Positions 50,625 through 59,083 of a stretch of 64,000 nt of DNA are shown in pieces. Below the pieces are notes generated by a model, which searched no databases, had not been told where the DNA came from, and worked only from the letters and a program-made list of their open reading frames with translations. The position numbers and the translations under genes were made by a program. This DNA comes from UBA11403 sp963784615 (GTDB taxonomy: Bacteria > Pseudomonadota > Gammaproteobacteria > Legionellales > Legionellaceae). The first letter of the stretch is position 1. Each line of letters opens with the position of its first letter. The stretch is from the NCBI GenBank assembly GCA_963784615.1, contig CAWASG010000001.1, positions 558,001-622,000 on the forward strand, read 5' to 3'.

Positions 50625-51173
50625 TTATTTCAAAAATGCTTGGCTCAGCGCCTTGAATTCTTTTGTCCCGGCTTGTTCAATCCACTCAAAAAATACCATC
50701 TCGGATGTAACCAATTCAATGCCCGCTTGCTTCATTCGTTTCAAGCCATATTTGTGATCGAGTTCTGAACGGCTGCTGACTGCATCGACGACCACAAATA
50801 CCTCATCATCGGTTAACCGTATGACCTCCATTGCCGTTTGCAAAACACAAACATGCGTTTCAATGCCAGCAATGATCATTTGTTTTTTGCCTAATGCACG
50901 CCATTGCTGGATAAAATTATCATCTCGATAACAAGAAAAATGAACTTTTTCAATCGGCGAATACGCCGTCACACTATCTTTAAGTGACGGCATCGTTTGT
51001 CCCAAGCCACTGGGGTATTGCTCGCTCACCAGAACGGGTACATCCAGTGTCTGTGCCAATCGCAACAACCAGCTACAGCGTGAGATCAGGTTGTCTGAAT
51101 GAAGCACATGAGGGGTTAGTTTTTCTTGCACATCAACTAAAACCAATCCACTTAAATCTTTATGCATTAGCAT
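50625..51173 (-). CDS. Isochorismatase-family cysteine hydrolase
   Basis: A 182-residue cysteine hydrolase. Features are the catalytic Asp in VLVDVQEKL, the cis-peptide region with nucleophile Cys in GIETHVCVLQT, and VVVDAVSSR. These fit the group annotated YcaC-like or generic isochorismatase-like hydrolases. The real substrate is unknown and may be an amide or imide; the lack of a siderophore cluster argues against true isochorismatase. The ATG start is preceded by GAGAAGCG. It is divergent from the outer-membrane protein gene. Confidence 0.85.
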   Translation of the reverse strand: MLMHKDLSGLVLVDVQEKLTPHVLHSDNLISRCSWLLRLAQTLDVPVLVSEQYPSGLGQTMPSLKDSVTAYSPIEKVHFSCYRDDNFIQQWRALGKKQMIIAGIETHVCVLQTAMEVIRLTDDEVFVVVDAVSSRSELDHKYGLKRMKQAGIELVTSEMVFFEWIEQAGTKEFKALSQAFLK

Positions 51174-51248
51174 CGCTTCTCCAGAAGTAGTATTTAAAAA
51201 AAAAGTTGAATAGAATCATTAAACCAAATTTATGAGTTGAGATCATCT

Positions 51249-52223
51249 ATGCATAAAATAAATCACTTGCGAACGCTAAAGCAGATTATCATTTCACTCG
51301 GTATCTCACTCATAGCAAATACAACTCATGCCAGCGAACCCCCATGGTTCACCGGGCCTATCCTCGCGCCAAGTGGTAAGACGCTACCCAGTGGACATAC
51401 TAATGTTGAATTATATTCATTCAATGTACATAGTAACGGACGATATAACGACCAATCCCATTTTGAATCAAGACCGGCATCAGACACCGCTCAGTTCAGT
51501 GGTCTATTTGGACATGGATTGTCTGATTCGTTCGATATGCAATTTTCATTCCCATACACCATTAATAAATTTCAGGGGAAAACCGATAAGGATATTGGTG
51601 ATATGATCGCCTTGTTAAGTTATCAAGTCATGACTCAGCCTGAAGGCACTTGGTGGCCTAATTTACGTATCGCCATTCAAGAAAGCATTCCAACCGGGAA
51701 ATATGATAGGTTATCAACAAGCCTGCTAACAACGGATGATCATGGTAAAGGAAGTTACCTAACCACGTTAAGTTTTAATTTCCAAACACTTTTCCAACCC
51801 TTTGCCGACCACTATTTGCGAACGCGATTATCCTTGGGCGTAACTGAGCCGAGTATCGTGCATGTTCAAGGTGTCAGCATCATCGGAGGTACGCCGAATA
51901 CAAATGGTTCGTTTAATCCGGGTCGATCGGCGCGAGTCGATCTTGCGGGTGAATTCACTATAAACCAAAACCTGGTTGTCGTCATGGAGGCGCTTTATGG
52001 TATGGGCGCACCACTGCATTTTACCGGATTTCCAGGCCTAACGAGCCTCGGCCAGCCCCTCTCTTTGGAATCCGGGAAAAACCGAGAACTCTCGTTTGCC
52101 CCAGCGCTTGAGTATAATTTCACTGCGAATTTGGGTGTGATTGCAGGGGTATGGTTCTCAGTACTCGGTCAAAATATTTCTCAATTTTGTGCGCCGGTTT
52201 TTGCAGTGAATGCATATTGGTAG
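51249..52223 (+). CDS. Outer-membrane protein, MetA-pathway/transporter-like
   Basis: I chose the ATG at 51249 over the TTG at 51237, which adds only four residues. A signal peptide (about 1-29) ends NTTHA before SEPPW. The mature part of about 295 residues alternates hydrophobic and polar residues in the way of a beta barrel and ends in an aromatic residue (FAVNAYW). The pattern PSGHTNVELYSF, IPTGKYDRL and the terminal strands resemble the 'phenol degradation MetA' outer-membrane family (pfam13557). Its substrate is unknown. It is convergent with clpA. Confidence 0.7.
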   Translation: MHKINHLRTLKQIIISLGISLIANTTHASEPPWFTGPILAPSGKTLPSGHTNVELYSFNVHSNGRYNDQSHFESRPASDTAQFSGLFGHGLSDSFDMQFSFPYTINKFQGKTDKDIGDMIALLSYQVMTQPEGTWWPNLRIAIQESIPTGKYDRLSTSLLTTDDHGKGSYLTTLSFNFQTLFQPFADHYLRTRLSLGVTEPSIVHVQGVSIIGGTPNTNGSFNPGRSARVDLAGEFTINQNLVVVMEALYGMGAPLHFTGFPGLTSLGQPLSLESGKNRELSFAPALEYNFTANLGVIAGVWFSVLGQNISQFCAPVFAVNAYW

Positions 52224-52283
52224 GCCTGCGCCAATCGACGGTTTAGAATGAGTGATGATGATATTTAGAGCAAGACTTCAGGA

Positions 52284-52304
52284 TTCCGCGGACAAGCCGC
52301 GGAA
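52284..52304. terminator. GC-rich hairpin between convergent genes
   Basis: TTCCGCGG-ACAAG-CCGCGGAA has an 8-bp perfect stem and 5-base loop. It lies between the stops of the outer-membrane protein gene (52223) and clpA (52332) and may terminate both. No long T tract follows. Confidence 0.5.
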
Positions 52305-52331
52305 AGTTGGCGAACGGATATTGGGTTCATA

Positions 52332-54599
52332 TTAACACACACCCTCTCGATGATCATGACTATCAAACATCAACTTACCATCTTGCATACATAGCGTCAC
52401 GTGCCCACCATGCTCGAGTTTTCCAAAGAGCAACTCCTCAGCCAGAGGTTTTTTAACATGCTCTTGAATCAAACGCGCCATAGGTCGTGCGCCCATATGT
52501 TTATCGTAACCATGCTCAATTAACCATTGTCGTGCAGAAGGCTCAACCTTAAACGTCACGCCTTTGCTAGCCAATTGTTCTTCAAGCTCGATGATGAATT
52601 TATCAACGACCAACCCAATGGTATCTTCAGACAAAGGACCGAAGTTAATAATGGCATCCAAGCGATTCCTGAACTCAGGACTAAACTGGCGCTTGATAAC
52701 ATCCAACGAATCTGAGCTATTATCCTGTTTAGAAAACCCGATCGAGTTTCGACTGATTTCAGAAGCGCCGGCGTTGCTCGTCATGACCAAAATCACATGA
52801 TGAAAATCAGCTTGTCGGCCATTTGTATCCGTCAAAATACCATGGTCCATGATTTGCAGCAGTAAATTAAACACATCAGGATGGGCTTTTTCAATTTCAT
52901 CAAGCAAGACTACTGAATGTGGGTGTTTAGTCACCGCTTCAGTTAATAAGCCGCCTTGATCAAAGCCAACATATCCAGGAGGTGCACCTATCAAGCGTGA
53001 TACAGTGTGTTTTTCCATGTATTCAGACATATCAAAACGCAGCAACTCGATGCCTAATACATTGGCTAATTGGCGCGTGACTTCTGTCTTACCTACCCCT
53101 GTTGGTCCTGAAAATAGAAAGCAACCGACTGGTTTTTGAACTTCACGTAGACCAGAACGGGCCAACTTGATTGCAGAAGACAATGCAGTAATTGCCTCAT
53201 CCTGCCCATACACTAACAGTTTTAAATCTCGCTCTAAGTGTCGTAACGTGTCTTTATCACGAGCAGAAACCTTCTTAATCGGGATCCTTGCAATTTTAGC
53301 GACGATATCTTCAATTTCACTGACGCTAATTATTTTTTTACGCTTATTCATTGTTAATAAATTTTGATACGCGCCAGCCTCATCCACCACATCAATGGCT
53401 TTATCTGGTAAAAAGCGATCATTGATGTACTTAGCCGACAACTCAGCAGCAGCTTTTAATGAGGGGATCGAGTATTTTACGCCATGATGCTCTTCCAATC
53501 GCCCTTTCAAGCCTTTAAGAATTTCAAAGGTTTCTTCAACTGTGGGCTCGATAATATCCACTTTTTGAAAGCGTCTTGCCAATGCACGATCTTTTTCAAA
53601 AATACCGCGATACTCTTGGTAAGTTGTTGACCCAATGCATTTTAATTCGCCATTAGCCAATAAAGGCTTAATTAAATTAGATGCATCCATAACCCCACCT
53701 GATGCAGCACCTGCACCGATAATGGTATGAATTTCATCAATGAATAAGATCGCACCTTCTTGCTCGCTTAATTGTTTCAAAACCGCCTTGAGTCGTTTTT
53801 CAAAATCTCCACGATATTTTGTGCCCGCCAAAAGCGCACCCAAATCCAGCGAGTAGACAGTACCATCCAACATTGCATCCGGCACTTCTTTATCAATAAT
53901 CCGTCTGGCTAATCCTTCTGCAATGGCAGTCTTGCCAACGCCGGCCTCACCCACTAACAGCGGATTATTTTTACGGCGTCGACATAAAACTTGAAGCACG
54001 CGTTGTAACTCTTCACTTCGTCCAATCAACGGGTCAATTTTACCGAGTCTTGCGCGTTTGTTTAAATTAGTGCAGTAATTTTCAAGGGGTGAATCACTAC
54101 CCTCTGGGCTCGTCATGTCATCATCCATTGATGAATTCATATTATCGGGCATATCTTCATTTTGATATTTGGATACACCATGAGAAATATAGTTAATCAC
54201 GTCAAGACGAGTAATATTTTCTCGGCGTAAAAAATAAACCGCTTGACTCTCTTGTTCACTAAAAATTGCGGCTAATACGTTCGCGCCACTCACTTCCGAT
54301 TTTCCAGCAGACTGAACATGAAAGACTGCTCGTTGCAGCACGCGCTGAAAACCGAGGGTTGGTTGCGTTTCGCGCTCTAATTCCCCATCAGGAATCTTGG
54401 GCGTTGTTTCATTGATGAAATCCTGCAAATCTCTCCGCAGCGAGTCAACATTGGCATGACAAGCCTGCAGCACATTGCCCGCAGCCGGATTATCAAGAAG
54501 CGACAAAAGTAGATGCTCTACCGTCATGAATTCATGGCGTCTCTCTTTTGCATCTTTAAAGGCAACGTTCAAAGTGAACTCTAGCTCTTTGTTTAACAT
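52332..54599 (-). CDS. clpA: ATP-dependent Clp protease ATP-binding subunit ClpA
   Basis: ClpA is the unfoldase that feeds substrates to ClpP. The 755 residues match E. coli ClpA. An N-terminal Clp repeat domain binds ClpS. It is followed by two AAA+ modules with Walker A GEAGVGKT and GPTGVGKT and Walker B LFIDEIH and VLLDEIE. The helicase-like loop and GYVGFDQGG pore region are present in the second module. It starts 28 bases after clpS on the minus strand, the conserved clpS-clpA pair, so it is the effector of the N-degron pathway. Confidence 0.96.
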   Translation of the reverse strand: MLNKELEFTLNVAFKDAKERRHEFMTVEHLLLSLLDNPAAGNVLQACHANVDSLRRDLQDFINETTPKIPDGELERETQPTLGFQRVLQRAVFHVQSAGKSEVSGANVLAAIFSEQESQAVYFLRRENITRLDVINYISHGVSKYQNEDMPDNMNSSMDDDMTSPEGSDSPLENYCTNLNKRARLGKIDPLIGRSEELQRVLQVLCRRRKNNPLLVGEAGVGKTAIAEGLARRIIDKEVPDAMLDGTVYSLDLGALLAGTKYRGDFEKRLKAVLKQLSEQEGAILFIDEIHTIIGAGAASGGVMDASNLIKPLLANGELKCIGSTTYQEYRGIFEKDRALARRFQKVDIIEPTVEETFEILKGLKGRLEEHHGVKYSIPSLKAAAELSAKYINDRFLPDKAIDVVDEAGAYQNLLTMNKRKKIISVSEIEDIVAKIARIPIKKVSARDKDTLRHLERDLKLLVYGQDEAITALSSAIKLARSGLREVQKPVGCFLFSGPTGVGKTEVTRQLANVLGIELLRFDMSEYMEKHTVSRLIGAPPGYVGFDQGGLLTEAVTKHPHSVVLLDEIEKAHPDVFNLLLQIMDHGILTDTNGRQADFHHVILVMTSNAGASEISRNSIGFSKQDNSSDSLDVIKRQFSPEFRNRLDAIINFGPLSEDTIGLVVDKFIIELEEQLASKGVTFKVEPSARQWLIEHGYDKHMGARPMARLIQEHVKKPLAEELLFGKLEHGGHVTLCMQDGKLMFDSHDHREGVC

Positions 54600-54627
54600 G
54601 ATCTGCGCTCCTCTTTTTCCGAATGGC

Positions 54628-54951
54628 TTATTCGGGCTCTATACTACACAACAACGGATGCTCGTGTATTACAGCATACTCATTTACCAAGGCAACTTTC
54701 GTTTCTGCAATGTCACGTGTAAAAACACCACACACTGCTTTTCCTCTAAAATGAACCTCAAGCATGACTTGCGTTGCGGTCTCCTGATTCATATAGAAAA
54801 ACCGCGTTAAAACTTCTACTACAAAAGGCATCGGCGTGTAGTCATCATTCAACAAGATAACCTTGTACTTCCCAGGCTCTTTTAACTCAGTCTCGACCTG
54901 TGGCTGAGCGGTTTGATGTTCTACAATTTCTATTAAATCTCGCCCACTCAT
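54628..54951 (-). CDS. clpS: ClpS, adaptor of ClpAP
   Basis: ClpS presents proteins with N-degron residues to ClpA. I chose the ATG at 54951, giving 107 residues. The open frame continues to 55209, but the extra 86 codons run through a family-B repeat and AT-rich DNA and are not part of the protein. The signature LNDDYTPMPFVVEVL contains the Asn/Asp that contact the N-terminal amino group, and VHFRGKAVCGVFTRDIAETK is typical. AAGGG lies upstream. clpA follows after 28 bases. Confidence 0.94.
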   Translation of the reverse strand: MSGRDLIEIVEHQTAQPQVETELKEPGKYKVILLNDDYTPMPFVVEVLTRFFYMNQETATQVMLEVHFRGKAVCGVFTRDIAETKVALVNEYAVIHEHPLLCSIEPE

Positions 54952-55103
54952 TTTTTCAATACCCTTATTATTTTTATAGACCGAGATTAGATATTTAACC
55001 AGTAAAAAATGGATAAATTGAATAATATAATTGTTTTTGTTAAATATAGGACTGAATCTTGGTTGTGTAGTGCAAAATCGAGTCATTGGTGTCGGTTTGT
55101 CCG

Positions 55104-55212
55104 CAGGTTGGTGCGTAGGTTGGGTTGAGGCTGGTAAGCCGAAGCCCAACACGATGGTTTTGTTGGGCTTCGGCTTACCAGCCTCAACCCAACCTACGCA
55201 CCAAACCACGCA
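55104..55212. repeat. Family-B element, copy B6 (GGTAAGCC sub-type)
   Basis: The core is GAGGCTGGTAAGCCGAAGCC facing its complement, instead of GAGCGAGAGCGAAGCCC. Outer arms GGTTGGTGCGTAGGTTGGG and complement remain. The same sub-type occurs at 62.5 kb. It sits between icd and clpS, 8 bases beyond the icd stop. Confidence 0.82.
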
Positions 55213-55219
55213 CCATCAA

Positions 55220-56476
55220 TTACATATGACGAACAATCGCCTCACCAAACCCTGAGCAACTGACACAAGTAGCGCCATCCATCATACGCTCCAAATCATA
55301 GGTCACTGTTTTTGCCTCAATCGCGCCTTCCACACCTTTAATAATTAAATCAGCTGCTTCAGTCCAACCCATATGGCGTAACATCATTTCAGCAGAAAGA
55401 ACAAGCGAACCTGGGTTAACTTTATCTTGGCCTGCATATTTAGGCGCAGTCCCATGAGTCGCTTCAAACACAGCAATCGTATCACTGAGATTCGCACCAG
55501 GTGCAATACCTATTCCACCGACTTGGGCAGCCAAAGCATCAGAAATATAATCGCCATTCAAATTCAACGTTGCAATCACACTGTATTCTTCAGGTCTTAA
55601 TAAGATTTGTTGTAAAAAGGCATCGGCAATCACATCTTTTATAATGATTGTTTTTTTCGTTTCAGGATGGGTCAATTGCATCCATGGTCCACCTTGGTAA
55701 GGTGTAGCACCAAAAACATCACGAGCAACATCATATCCCCAATCTTTAAACGCACCTTCAGTAAATTTCATGATGTTACCCTTGTGAACCAAGGTCACTG
55801 AATCACGGTGATTATCAATTGCATACTGAATAGCGGCTTTAACTAAACGCGTTGTACCCTCTTTAGATACTGGTTTAATGCCAATACCGCAGTGGTCTGA
55901 AAAACGAATTTTTTTAACGCCCATTTCTCGCTTTAAAAAGTCAATGATCTTGATGGCTTCCGGTGAATCTGCTTGCCACTCAATCCCTGCATAAATATCT
56001 TCTGAATTTTCACGGAAAATAACCATGTTGGTTTTCCATGGCTCTTTGACCGGGCTGGGTGTACCGGTAAAATATCGGACGGGACGAAGGCAAGTGTATA
56101 AATCGAGATCTTGTCGAATGGCAACGTTTAGCGATCGTATACCGCCACCCACTGGCGTTGTTAAAGGACCTTTGATTGAGACAACATATTCCTTCATCGC
56201 CTCCAGTGTTTCACGAGGCAGCCATTGGTCTTCACCGTATACATGTGTTGCCTTTTCACCAGCATAAATTTCCATCCAGGCTATTTTTCGGCTATCGCCA
56301 TATGATTTTTTAACGGCCGCATCTACCACATGAATCATCGCGGGCGTCACATCAACCCCAATGCCATCCCCTTCAATAAATGGGATGATGGGATAATCAG
56401 GAACCGTTAATTTAAAATCAGATGTGACTTGGATGGGTTTACCTGCAGCAGGAACTTTAATGTGGTCAAATGCCAT
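55220..56476 (-). CDS. icd: NADP-dependent isocitrate dehydrogenase
   Basis: This TCA-cycle enzyme oxidises isocitrate to 2-oxoglutarate, producing NADPH. The 418 residues match E. coli Icd (416). The substrate and phosphorylation loop contains S115 in GGGIRSLNVAIRQ, the equivalent of the Ser modified by AceK in E. coli. Other family strings are FIEGDGIGVDVTP, TLVHKGNIMKFTEG and EATHGTAPKYAGQ. Whether AceK is present cannot be seen here. The gene stands alone, with a family-B repeat downstream. Confidence 0.96.
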   Translation of the reverse strand: MAFDHIKVPAAGKPIQVTSDFKLTVPDYPIIPFIEGDGIGVDVTPAMIHVVDAAVKKSYGDSRKIAWMEIYAGEKATHVYGEDQWLPRETLEAMKEYVVSIKGPLTTPVGGGIRSLNVAIRQDLDLYTCLRPVRYFTGTPSPVKEPWKTNMVIFRENSEDIYAGIEWQADSPEAIKIIDFLKREMGVKKIRFSDHCGIGIKPVSKEGTTRLVKAAIQYAIDNHRDSVTLVHKGNIMKFTEGAFKDWGYDVARDVFGATPYQGGPWMQLTHPETKKTIIIKDVIADAFLQQILLRPEEYSVIATLNLNGDYISDALAAQVGGIGIAPGANLSDTIAVFEATHGTAPKYAGQDKVNPGSLVLSAEMMLRHMGWTEAADLIIKGVEGAIEAKTVTYDLERMMDGATCVSCSGFGEAIVRHM

Positions 56477-56545
56477 GAGCGACTCCGTTTATATAAAAGA
56501 ATAAACCCAATCATAGCATGGAGACTGTTTGCCACCAAAAACATT

Positions 56546-56737
56546 TTAGCGGTCGATATTACCCCAATCAAATTCATCCTCAAAATCATCTTCAATTTCT
56601 GCTTTAAGACGCCTCTTCTCAAGTTTATCCTCAAGCATACGACGTACTTGTCGTTTATGATTTAACGATTCCGCATCCTCTTCATACTCAAAATCAGTAT
56701 GATTTTGTATGTCGTCATCAATACGATGTTGCCTCAT
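56546..56737 (-). CDS. PA3496-like small acidic protein
   Basis: A 63-residue, highly charged protein with the pattern RRMLEDKLEKRRLKAEIEDD near the middle, which matches the short PA3496-type family found in Pseudomonas and relatives and annotated as a putative envelope-integrity protein. It has no membrane segment. GGGGA lies upstream of the ATG on the minus strand. It is 69 bases from icd in the same direction and divergent from the transglycosylase gene. The role is not established. Confidence 0.65.
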   Translation of the reverse strand: MRQHRIDDDIQNHTDFEYEEDAESLNHKRQVRRMLEDKLEKRRLKAEIEDDFEDEFDWGNIDR

Positions 56738-56896
56738 GATTTTCCCCTGTTTTTATATCTCCTAGACTGAGTATAGCTCAAAAAAAAGCATGCAAATTTG
56801 ACGGATGAGGCTTTTTTGTGTACAGTGCTCGATCAAAACACAAATAAAGGATCCCGTTTGAACTGCAAGTCAATCAAGAAAATCTATTTTGTAATC

Positions 56897-58072
56897 ATGT
56901 CTTCACTCGCAACTGCATCTAGAGCATGTCGACCATTCGCCAGCTTGAGCTTTAACCTGTTGTTTTTCTGTGCTCCATTGCTCACATACTCACATGTATG
57001 CGACGCTACAGTATTCGAAAATCAACAGGTTAAAGCTCAAGCTAGCGAATTGTGGACAGGTCCAAATTCTGAGATCAATGAATGGGATCTGTTGACCAAT
57101 GAGTTTTCGTTAAACCATGAGGTTCATCATCCAGAGGTGCAAAAGCAAATAAAAAAGATTATGAAGCATCCTGAGGATCTGCAAAAAATCACACAACAAG
57201 CCAAGCCCTATCTCTACCACATCTTACAAGAAATAAAAAAGCGAAAATTGCCCGGTGAACTCGCATTAATCCCCATGATAGAAAGTGAATACGATCCATT
57301 TGTTAAATCCAGCGCCGGAGCAGCTGGATTGTGGCAACTCATGCCACACACAAGCGTTGAATTGGGCATACCCAAAAGCTGGTGGGTAGACGGTCGTCGC
57401 AGCATTGGCCCCTCAACCAACGCCGCTTTAAATTACCTGGCGTATTTGCATCAATTTTTTCACGGCAATTGGATGCTTGCTGTAGCTGCGTATGACTCTG
57501 GCCCATCCAGGGTTTCACGCGCGGTCAAGCGTAATAGCAAAAAAAACCAGTTCTGGTCGCTCTCTCTTCCACATGAAACCAAAGCCTATATTCCACATCT
57601 GCTAGCCTTATCTGAAATCATTCAACACCCAGACCGTTATCATGTGCAATTACCGCAAATTCCACATAAGCCTTATTTTAAAGAAGTGGAAATTGACAAG
57701 CACATGAACCCCAATCATGCAGCAAAATTGGCAGAAGTCCCTACGAAAGACATTCATCGATTAAACCCTGGCTTTAAAGATTGGTCAAAACTGCCGTCGC
57801 ATCCCTATAAATTGCTGATACCAACCGAGCATGTCGACGACTTTTATAGGAACTTGGCTAATATTACCGATGGAACATCGAAAAAAGCGCCTGCAAAGAT
57901 ATCTTTCCTCCCAAAAACACCGTTGGTTGCGATGACATATACCGTAAAAAAAGGCGACAACTTAAATCGCATAGCCCATCGACATCACATCAAGTTGAGT
58001 GCTTTAAAACGGTTAAATCCTAAAATTAGAAGAGGACGAGTCAAGCCTGGGCAAAAACTGATGCTGGGATAA
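56897..58072 (+). CDS. mltD: Membrane-bound lytic transglycosylase D-like, SLT plus LysM
   Basis: A periplasmic enzyme that cleaves peptidoglycan glycan strands. I list the ATG at 56897, which gives a clean signal peptide (SFNLLFFCAPLLTYSHVCDA). An in-frame TTG at 56858 has a better ribosome site (AAAGGA) and cannot be excluded. The SLT domain (about residues 110-240) has the catalytic Glu in IPMIESEYDPF, then SSAGAAGLWQLMP and AVAAYDSGPSRV; most relatives have AAYNAG, so N is D here. One C-terminal LysM repeat (YTVKKGDNLNRIAHRHHI) binds peptidoglycan; MltD of E. coli has more. It stands alone. Confidence 0.88.
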   Translation: MSSLATASRACRPFASLSFNLLFFCAPLLTYSHVCDATVFENQQVKAQASELWTGPNSEINEWDLLTNEFSLNHEVHHPEVQKQIKKIMKHPEDLQKITQQAKPYLYHILQEIKKRKLPGELALIPMIESEYDPFVKSSAGAAGLWQLMPHTSVELGIPKSWWVDGRRSIGPSTNAALNYLAYLHQFFHGNWMLAVAAYDSGPSRVSRAVKRNSKKNQFWSLSLPHETKAYIPHLLALSEIIQHPDRYHVQLPQIPHKPYFKEVEIDKHMNPNHAAKLAEVPTKDIHRLNPGFKDWSKLPSHPYKLLIPTEHVDDFYRNLANITDGTSKKAPAKISFLPKTPLVAMTYTVKKGDNLNRIAHRHHIKLSALKRLNPKIRRGRVKPGQKLMLG

Positions 58073-58104
58073 AGGCAAAGCTTATTGATGAGTAACTACT
58101 ACCG

Positions 58105-58314
58105 TTTCCATTTAGTTTTGACCGGTTGGAATAAGCAGATTGAAACGATCTCGAACAAAGCGTCGTTGCGAGGCACGAAGCAATCCAGGGTTCGAAGCTT
58201 TGTTCTCTGGATTGCTTCGTGCCTCGCAACGACGACCTGCAAGCGCAGTGTTGCGATTTTTACCGAGGCTACTGGGTTGATCACTATAATCAACCGGTCA
58301 AAACTAAATGGAAA
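58105..58314. mobile_element. 210-bp composite element with 24-bp perfect terminal inverted repeats
   Basis: TTTCCATTTAGTTTTGACCG plus GTTG (58105-58128) is the exact complement of 58291-58314. Family-A copy A8 (core 58161-58234) lies inside, followed by GCGCAGTGTTGCGATTTTTA and GAGGCTACTGGGTTG, as in the element at 35127-35387. CTACTA lies near both ends (58096-58101, 58317-58322), which may or may not be a target duplication. It fills most of the 350-base gap before the uridine kinase gene. Confidence 0.8.
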
Positions 58315-58422
58315 TGCTACTATCTTAACATGAAACCAACTTGCGCATGATGGTTATTTGTTTGATACTTTGATATCATCCCACCAAATATTAAAAATGT
58401 AACAAATAAATAGGAGAGATTA

Positions 58423-59070
58423 GTGATTTTAATTGCTGTAACGGGTGCTTGCGGGTCAGGTAAAAGTGTTTTTAGCGGACAGCTCGCTCGTGAAATAATA
58501 AAAACGGGCATGTCTTGTGAGGTCTTAAATAGCGATCATTATTATAAAGACTTTAGTCATTTATCCGCCAGTGAAATGGCCGAAAAAAATTTCTGCGAAC
58601 CCGATTGTATCAATTTCGAAAGATTGATACATGATATTCAAGGATTAGCTCGGGGCGAAACCATTCAGCGCCCGTGCTATGAAATAGGCAAGAGCAAAAT
58701 ACTGCCCGAAACACAACCGATATCACCAACAGAAGTCCTTATTGTTGAAGGCATTTTAGTGTCACAAAATCTTTATATTAAAAGATATAGCGACATCAAT
58801 ATTTATATTGATATGGCTTTAGATATTTGTCTCGCCAGAAGACTGGTGCGCGATGCCGAAGAGCGCAATCAACCCAATAAATTTATACTGGGCACTTATG
58901 AAAAACATATACTCCCTTCTTTTTTTCGATATACAGAGCCGGCCAAAGCTTTATCGACATTAAGACCCCGAACTGACGCTGAAAAAACCGATTTAATACA
59001 AAAGGTTATCAATGAAGTGATACCCCTTATATCTGATTTTCATAATACATTACGTAATATATCCATGTAA
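58423..59070 (+). CDS. Uridine kinase-like protein
   Basis: A 215-residue P-loop kinase starting with GTG at 58423; AGGAGAG lies just upstream. The P-loop is GACGSGKS, followed by NSDHYYKDFSHLSASEM, IVEGILVSQN and DICLARRLVRDAEERN, all matching the uridine/cytidine kinase family (udk) that phosphorylates nucleosides with GTP or ATP. The last third (KALSTLRPRTDAEK) departs from Udk, so the substrate may differ. The next gene, an RNR-like protein, begins 13 bases after its stop, so the two are almost certainly co-transcribed. Confidence 0.82.
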   Translation: MILIAVTGACGSGKSVFSGQLAREIIKTGMSCEVLNSDHYYKDFSHLSASEMAEKNFCEPDCINFERLIHDIQGLARGETIQRPCYEIGKSKILPETQPISPTEVLIVEGILVSQNLYIKRYSDINIYIDMALDICLARRLVRDAEERNQPNKFILGTYEKHILPSFFRYTEPAKALSTLRPRTDAEKTDLIQKVINEVIPLISDFHNTLRNISM

Positions 59071-59083
59071 GTGAGTCAATAAT

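Noticed and set aside
54952..55209. N-terminal extension of clpS by 86 codons
   Set aside because: It crosses repeat B6 and AT-rich intergenic DNA; the canonical ClpS start is the ATG at 54951.
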